This document shows, in pieces, positions 58,866-64,000 of a stretch of 64,000 nucleotides of DNA (its first letter is position 1; every line of letters starts with the position of its first letter). Source of the stretch: Membranipora membranacea (taxonomy: Eukaryota > Bryozoa > Gymnolaemata > Cheilostomatida > Membraniporidae); the NCBI GenBank assembly GCA_914767715.1, contig OU612071.1, positions 7,361,493 through 7,425,492 on the forward strand. Reading direction: 5' to 3'. The notes under the pieces were generated by a model that searched no databases, was not told where the DNA came from, and saw only the letters and a list, made by a program, of their open reading frames with translations. The translations under genes and the position numbers were made by a program.

Positions 58866-59990
58866 ACCATGCCTGCTAAATAAATTACATTCATTATTGC
58901 TATTGTATGGTTTTAGTATAAGCCTTTACAGTTCTAGTCAATACTATATAATTGGATTGAAATTGTATCCGATGAGTTTGTATTTAGATGGCCAGGCAAG
59001 ATCTCCTGTAATGAATAGATATTGCTGTGCAAGGTAGCATCAAAGTCTATAACGTGGGAGGCCCAGGTTCAAATCCCCGCCGGGGTAAATCTTTTCTTTT
59101 CGTCATGATGGAATTCGAAAGCATTCCATTCGAATTGACTGCTCACAACTTTTGTAAGCACATAAAACTTTTTGTTATGAGTATGATGACCCGACAAAAT
59201 GCTTATGTTCAGCTCTTCTGTGTTGTACCATACCCAACGTTATATTTTGTGCAATCTGTTAATACTAGCAGCAACTGCATAAATAGAATACATCAGCACC
59301 TAAACTATGCTAGCAGAATTACCAGAAAGCTTTGCTACTAAAAAAAATGTATACAACATCGCCCAACAGTTGAGCGAGAAATTACTTTGTATCAATTGTC
59401 CTACATGCCTAAGTGGAGAGAAGTGATATGTGAATGAGGTCATAGTTTCCACAGAACCACTGACTACTGACTGATGCTAAACAAATTCGAACTTGGTGTC
59501 ACAGCAAGTAGTATGAGTACTGATTATTGGCATAGTCTAAACTACTCTCCTTGTGATTATTGAGAGTGAATGGCTCTCAGCTATTTCTATTTGTTAGCCA
59601 AAGATGCTCTGAGCATGGAGTCAGCTCTGAATGTTATGGTATGTGGGCTGAGGGAGGCAAAGGTAAATCAACTATTGTAAGCCTGGTATATATTCATTAC
59701 CTGTCTACAAAGGAGCTCTTGATGTTATACTATATCATTCTCAGCCATCTCAGTTATATGGTGTACAGGAAGCAAGTCTGCATTTTTCTCTTTCACTCAT
59801 GGATGGTAGTTCCCTAGAAGGTGTTGGCACTAGTACAGATAGTATTAAAATGTTAGACTAAAGCGGTCCACACAACATCTAGAAAACCTGAGCTAGTAAA
59901 TATAAATTAGAGCTTGAAATTCTAGCTTTGCTTATTATCTCCTCATTTTCACTGCAGACACAAAGCGTGTTTACAAGCTGCAATATAATC
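58866..59990. other. intergenic with tRNA-like sequence
   Basis: At about 59030-59097 a GTGGGAGGCCCAGGTTCAAATCC stretch gives a B-box, with T-rich sequence after it; the A-box half is degenerate. No protein gene is seen. Confidence 0.45.
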
Positions 59991-59994
59991 ATAT

Positions 59995-60665
59995 GGTTTC
60001 AGTTTCAGTTTCGGTTTCAGTTTATTTTACATTCAGTATCATTGTATGATAAAATCCAATGTTAACAGTGTCAAGAATAAAAAAAGTCTACTAGGCAAAA
60101 TTATCACCTGTTCAGATAAGACATAAAAAAAGGGAAATAGATTTGACACTAAAGGACTAAAAATAGTGTTTCTACGAAAGGATATTCTACTGCATGTATT
60201 AAAGTTTACTCTACTAAAAAGTGGATGCTGTGGATCAGAGGCTTTTTTGGTAAAGTGTCGTTCGCCAAGAGTAAATATAAAATCACATACAGAAGGTAGC
60301 TCTAAAATAGCTTATCTATCATCATAGCTAAGATCCGGCAAAATAAAAAGAAAAGTATTTCTCTGAATCTTTTCGAGCTTGTTCTTATCGCCTTCAGATA
60401 AAAGGAAAAACCAAGATGGTGAGGTTTTAGTGATAATTGATCTGATATTAGCAGTATAAAACCTTTTGAGCCCTTCAGTGTTTACACCTAAAATCTTCAG
60501 TTGCCGTAATAGATAAAGCCTGGAATTACAACTACATACAATCTTATCTATATGTGAACTAAAATTCATGTAATTGTCAATGGTAACGCCTAAAAACTTG
60601 ACAGAATTTGAAGGCAAATTGCTCACGTTCTCATCTAAAACAATCGCATCATCATTCACACCTTT
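59995..60665 (-). pseudogene. L2/CR1-like LINE 3' part with microsatellite tail
   Basis: Minus-strand frame: SVKFLGVTIDNYMNFSSHID, RLYLLRQLK, LEKIQRNTF, LPDLSYDDR, then an in-frame TAA at 60312-60314, then LELPSVCDFIFTLGERHFTK, typical of the extreme C-terminus of such RTs. The 3' end has repeated GAAACT units (about 60000-60030), the expected 3' microsatellite. The upstream palm domain is absent. Confidence 0.75.
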
Positions 60666-60666
60666 C

Positions 60667-61588
60667 TCACCTTTCCAGACTTCCACATCTGCTCCGGTCT
60701 TCCACATCGCTGCTATCAAGATCCAGCCATCTGAGGTCCGCATTTATTGTATCACTCCATCTCTGCTTAGGGCGGCCTCTAGGTCTATTGCCATCTATCT
60801 CCATCTCACATACTTTTCTGATGTCTTCCTGACTATCTTGTCTTTGAACATGTCCAAACCACTGCATTCTCTTCCTTCTCATCAGGTCTTCAGTTAGCAC
60901 CACTTTTGCTTCTTGTAAAATATCTTCGTTCCTCCTATGTTCCTCCAGGCTGATCCCAAGACAGTACCGGACCATGCGCATTTCGCATGAGGCCATCTTA
61001 TCTGACAGATGTCCCGTAATTGGCCATGTTTCGTTGCCATAGAGAAGGGTTGGTCGTATTGATGTTTTGTAGATTAGAACTTTCAGTTTGCATGGCATCT
61101 TTTTGTCACATAATACCCCTGTGAGCTCTCTCCATTTGTTCCATGCCTTCGATATCCTCAGCTCCACTTCTTTACGGCATCCTCCCTTTTGATGAATAGT
61201 GGTCCCCAAGTATTTAAATTGATAACACTTTGGCAATGGAACCCTCTCCTCACTGTCATACTTCTTCAAATAGATGTCTCCTTGGTTTCCTTCAGGTTGT
61301 AGGTACTCTGTCTTCTTTCTGCTTAGCTTGAGTTTGACACTCTCCATTTTTTCCCTCCAGATCTCTAGCTTCCTCTCTAAGCTTCCTCTATCCTCATCGC
61401 ATAGAACCAGATTGTCGGCAAATAGCATTGCCCACGGTGAGTCCTCGTCAATGTCCTCCGTTATCACATCCATGATTATTATGAAGAGCAACGGGCTCAG
61501 CGCAGATCCTTGGTGTATTCCGGCTTCTATGTGGATTCTTTCTGTATTGCCAAAGTCAGTTTTTACTTCAGTCGTACAGCCTCATCAT
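60667..61588 (-). pseudogene. non-LTR reverse transcriptase, RTE-like, catalytic motif damaged
   Basis: Minus-strand open frame of about 300 codons: GIHQGSALSPLLF, WAMLFADNLVLCDED, LSRKKTEYL, YQFKYLGTTIHQKGG, KWRELTGVLCDKKMP, RPTLLYGNETW, EHRRNEDI, WFGHVQRQD and RPRGRPKQRW. These are the ordered motifs of a widespread endonuclease-RT family. The catalytic FADD is FADN, so the second Asp is lost. The 5' end stops at a TGA near 61590. Clade assignment is tentative. Confidence 0.85.
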
Positions 61589-61591
61589 AGT

Positions 61592-62420
61592 GGTATCTAT
61601 AATTGATAAAGACATTCATAAAAATTGTCTTTTCCGTATTTTAAATCATCTCATTCTCAGATGCCCATTGGTGGGTTGCTAAAACTGCAGGTGCTACATA
61701 ACCTCCTGCCTTATCAAAAGCCCTCAGATTTCCGTATCACACTGGTAGAACATCACCTCACGCAGGATAACGGCAGAGAGGTTCAAGAAATGTACAGACA
61801 ATCATCAAGGTATATCAGTTATGGATATCATCTTATGTTAAACAATAATTACGGAAATCTGGCGAAATTGAAAGTTATCCCATCCTGCATTCTTACAGAA
61901 ATTCTATGTTGAGTCATATCCTGAAAACGAAAATGTATCAAGTTGTAACTCTCAGTGCTTGTGTGGCTGATGGAAATGTGCAAGCTCCCAATCAAAAAAT
62001 GATAGCCATCATATCCAATTTTTTTACAAAGACCATGTAAATCAGTACTCAAACAATTCCATTGTATGATTGATGAACGCATAGTGTTGTTCTGACACTA
62101 TTTGAAAATTTTGGCTCCCTTAAAATCGTATTGTATGAACATGCCATCATCACACCAAATTACCCTTCCTCCTGTGGCATGAGAACAAAAGGTTCCCCCA
62201 GCAATGCATTGTGCGAATTTCATATAATCACACCCAATTGGTTAGTGTGAGAACCGGAGTTCTCCTACAACATTGCATTGTGGGAATGCTTCACCTTTAT
62301 ATAATGGGAGACCACATTATCTGTAATTTTTGTGTAGAATAAGAACCAATGTTCTTCCTCAATGTTGTATTGCGCCCACCCTAGGTATCCACACCACCAT
62401 TCCTCTGTTGTAACACGAGA
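61592..62420. other. intergenic with diverged tandem repeat
   Basis: About 62100-62400 holds diverged roughly 90-110-bp repeats (GAGAAC...GTTCTCCC...CAATGCATTGTG). No gene recognised. Confidence 0.45.
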
Positions 62421-62429
62421 ACTACATTG

Positions 62430-62560
62430 ACTTGGCTCTATGGCCTAACGACATCGCTATGCCCAAACTGTCACAGCCTGTTAGTCTGGGAGGTCACATT
62501 AAGACTGTCTGTCTGCCCCACTCCTCTGAAGAGTTCACTTATGCTGATGAGTGCTGGATC
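62430..62560 (+). pseudogene. S1 trypsin-like serine protease fragment
   Basis: In one frame: HENYIDLALWPNDIAMPKLSQPV, then VCLPHSSEEFTYADECWI. This is the segment around the catalytic Asp of the chymotrypsin fold (NDIALLKL...VCLP...CWITGWG). TAA precedes it and TAG follows CWI directly, so either it is a dead fragment or the exon is cut by errors next to the assembly gap. The His and Ser parts are not visible. Confidence 0.6.
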
Positions 62561-62570
62561 TAGTTTCCCA

Positions 62571-63070
62571 NNNNNNNNNNNNNNNNNNNNNNNNNNNNNN
62601 NNNNNNNNNNNNNNNNNNNNNNNNNNNNNNNNNNNNNNNNNNNNNNNNNNNNNNNNNNNNNNNNNNNNNNNNNNNNNNNNNNNNNNNNNNNNNNNNNNNN
62701 NNNNNNNNNNNNNNNNNNNNNNNNNNNNNNNNNNNNNNNNNNNNNNNNNNNNNNNNNNNNNNNNNNNNNNNNNNNNNNNNNNNNNNNNNNNNNNNNNNNN
62801 NNNNNNNNNNNNNNNNNNNNNNNNNNNNNNNNNNNNNNNNNNNNNNNNNNNNNNNNNNNNNNNNNNNNNNNNNNNNNNNNNNNNNNNNNNNNNNNNNNNN
62901 NNNNNNNNNNNNNNNNNNNNNNNNNNNNNNNNNNNNNNNNNNNNNNNNNNNNNNNNNNNNNNNNNNNNNNNNNNNNNNNNNNNNNNNNNNNNNNNNNNNN
63001 NNNNNNNNNNNNNNNNNNNNNNNNNNNNNNNNNNNNNNNNNNNNNNNNNNNNNNNNNNNNNNNNNNNNNN
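62571..63070. other. 500-N assembly gap
   Basis: Exactly 500 N, a conventional scaffold gap of unknown true length. Frames crossing it are meaningless. Confidence 0.99.
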
Positions 63071-63072
63071 TG

Positions 63073-63636
63073 CTATCAAAGAGAGCCAGGAAGATTCTAG
63101 AATCTTATCTAAGAGTTCAGTTCTCTGAGGTAGTGCATCTTGTGGACAGTGAGATCAACATACTCAGTCCTAACTGTTTGCTCTTGGGCAGGCCTGTTGC
63201 TGCTCAGCCTCAGTTCAGGTATGCCAGTGCCAGTGCACGATCTCGCTTGGATTCTATTGAGAGTATTGCCTCCGATTTTTGGGTCAAGTGGTCAGAGTTA
63301 TATGCACCTAGTCTCTATAAACAGAGCAAATGGTTTCCAGGTTCAGATCGGAATCTGAGAGTTGGTGATGTTGTTTCAGTCGCAGACTCAAATATGTTAA
63401 GAGGAAGATATTATATAGCCAAGGTGTGTGAGGTTTATCCTGGGTGCGATGGACGAGTTCGTAAAGTAGGTCTGGAATACAAAACATTCAGGGTAGGATC
63501 GGCTGTGCGGCGTTATGAGGGGTGTAAAGCGACCAGGGTGGTCAGGTCTATTCACAAGCTAGCATTGCTTGTACCTGAGAGCGAAAATGAATGGTTTCAT
63601 GTGAATCATAGCATTATAATTGTGGCTTGGAAATAA
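63073..63636 (+). pseudogene. BEL/Pao retrotransposon C-terminal domain (DUF5641-like)
   Basis: Open from the gap: SPNCLLLGRP, FWVKWSELYAPSL, KWFPGSDRNLRVGDVVSVAD, RGRYYIAKVCEVYPGCDGRVRKVGLEY, ending in a stop at 63636. This is the post-integrase domain that follows the BEL/Pao integrase ('TPNHLLLGR ... W ... GDVVLV ... WxLGRV ... DGxVRxV'). Integrase itself lies in or before the gap. It is intact as far as visible. Confidence 0.85.
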
Positions 63637-64000
63637 ATTGGATCTCATATTTTTCCAACACCACCCCCTCCGATGTGTTAGCAGTTATCCTCTCATGCAC
63701 TGATAGAGGGTAACTCCCAAATTAAATCTCACAGCTCTCTTATTTGAGGAGGTTGGATAAGTGGTTTTTCTTTTCTATTCTGATGGTTCTGAGGAGACAC
63801 ATGTTTTGTGCACAGAAATTTTGCTAAGCTATGCCCTGATACATCACCATATGTAAGTGTTTCTATATTGTTGTTTTCTGCATTATGTGTATTAGTGTAA
63901 TGTGTGTTTTGCTTATCTGAAGAGCTGTTTCTATGAGCAAAGATGAGATTAATATTCAGTTTTGTGTGGCCTAAAACATATGGTAAATTTCACCAATATT
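63637..64000. other. downstream of BEL/Pao fragment; LTR not resolved
   Basis: TGTTAGCAGTTATCCTCTC near 63677 could start a 3' LTR, but its partner is outside the window. Confidence 0.3.

Noticed and set aside
62427-63636. Long frames crossing the gap
   Set aside because: They consist mostly of N. Only the flanking real sequence was annotated.
1-64000. CRISPR arrays, operons or bacterial systems
   Set aside because: Introns, non-LTR and LTR retroelements and TATA promoters show animal DNA. The tandem repeats have no spacer structure.

Overview
This is a window of AT-rich, intron-containing animal nuclear DNA. GT-AG introns, tyrosine-motif receptor tails, S1-protease and CAP-domain exons, and Copia, BEL/Pao and non-LTR retroelements all point to a marine invertebrate. 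A sponge or another early-branching animal is my guess; the sequence does not prove it. Coding density is low and most of the window is repeats. A 500-base run of N (62571-63070) is a scaffold gap.

Left part (1-20 kb): a 3'-end LINE fragment (2.7-3.2 kb); a small TATA-driven minus-strand gene for a secreted six-cysteine peptide with beta-defensin spacing (7.7-8.65 kb); a 36-bp minisatellite (12 kb); a decayed LINE RT (14-14.9 kb); and two in-frame exons of a CAP-domain protein (17.6-19.0 kb, minus).

Middle (20-33 kb): a 60-bp minisatellite of about 35 copies (20.46-22.58 kb), with an inverted second array of about 13 copies at 31.44-32.29 kb. Between them is a minus-strand multi-exon gene (23.2-29.05 kb) carrying three tandem, phase-1-symmetric 57-nt exons that encode near-identical 19-residue units. 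It is interspersed with foldback and MITE-like DNA.

Best-resolved gene (36.5-39.6 kb, minus): six coding exons join without a frame break into 512 residues. They encode a signal peptide, an NHL-type propeller ectodomain, a Thr-rich stalk, one membrane helix and a Tyr-motif cytoplasmic tail, with a TATA box upstream.

Right part (40-64 kb): degenerate tandem duplications; a 454-bp foldback element; a recently inserted complete Copia element (46.50-50.89 kb, minus; 160-bp LTRs, 5-bp target duplication, copia-type primer site) broken only by three single-base frame shifts; a RecQ-like helicase pseudogene or error-bearing gene with a duplicated exon (53.4-55.6 kb); a family of short palindromic elements around it; two different LINE reverse transcriptases abutting (60.1-61.6 kb); an S1-protease fragment left of the gap; and a BEL/Pao C-terminal fragment right of it. 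No operon-like or CRISPR organisation exists here. The three cell-surface or secreted candidates are independent genes, and no pathway link between them can be read from the sequence.
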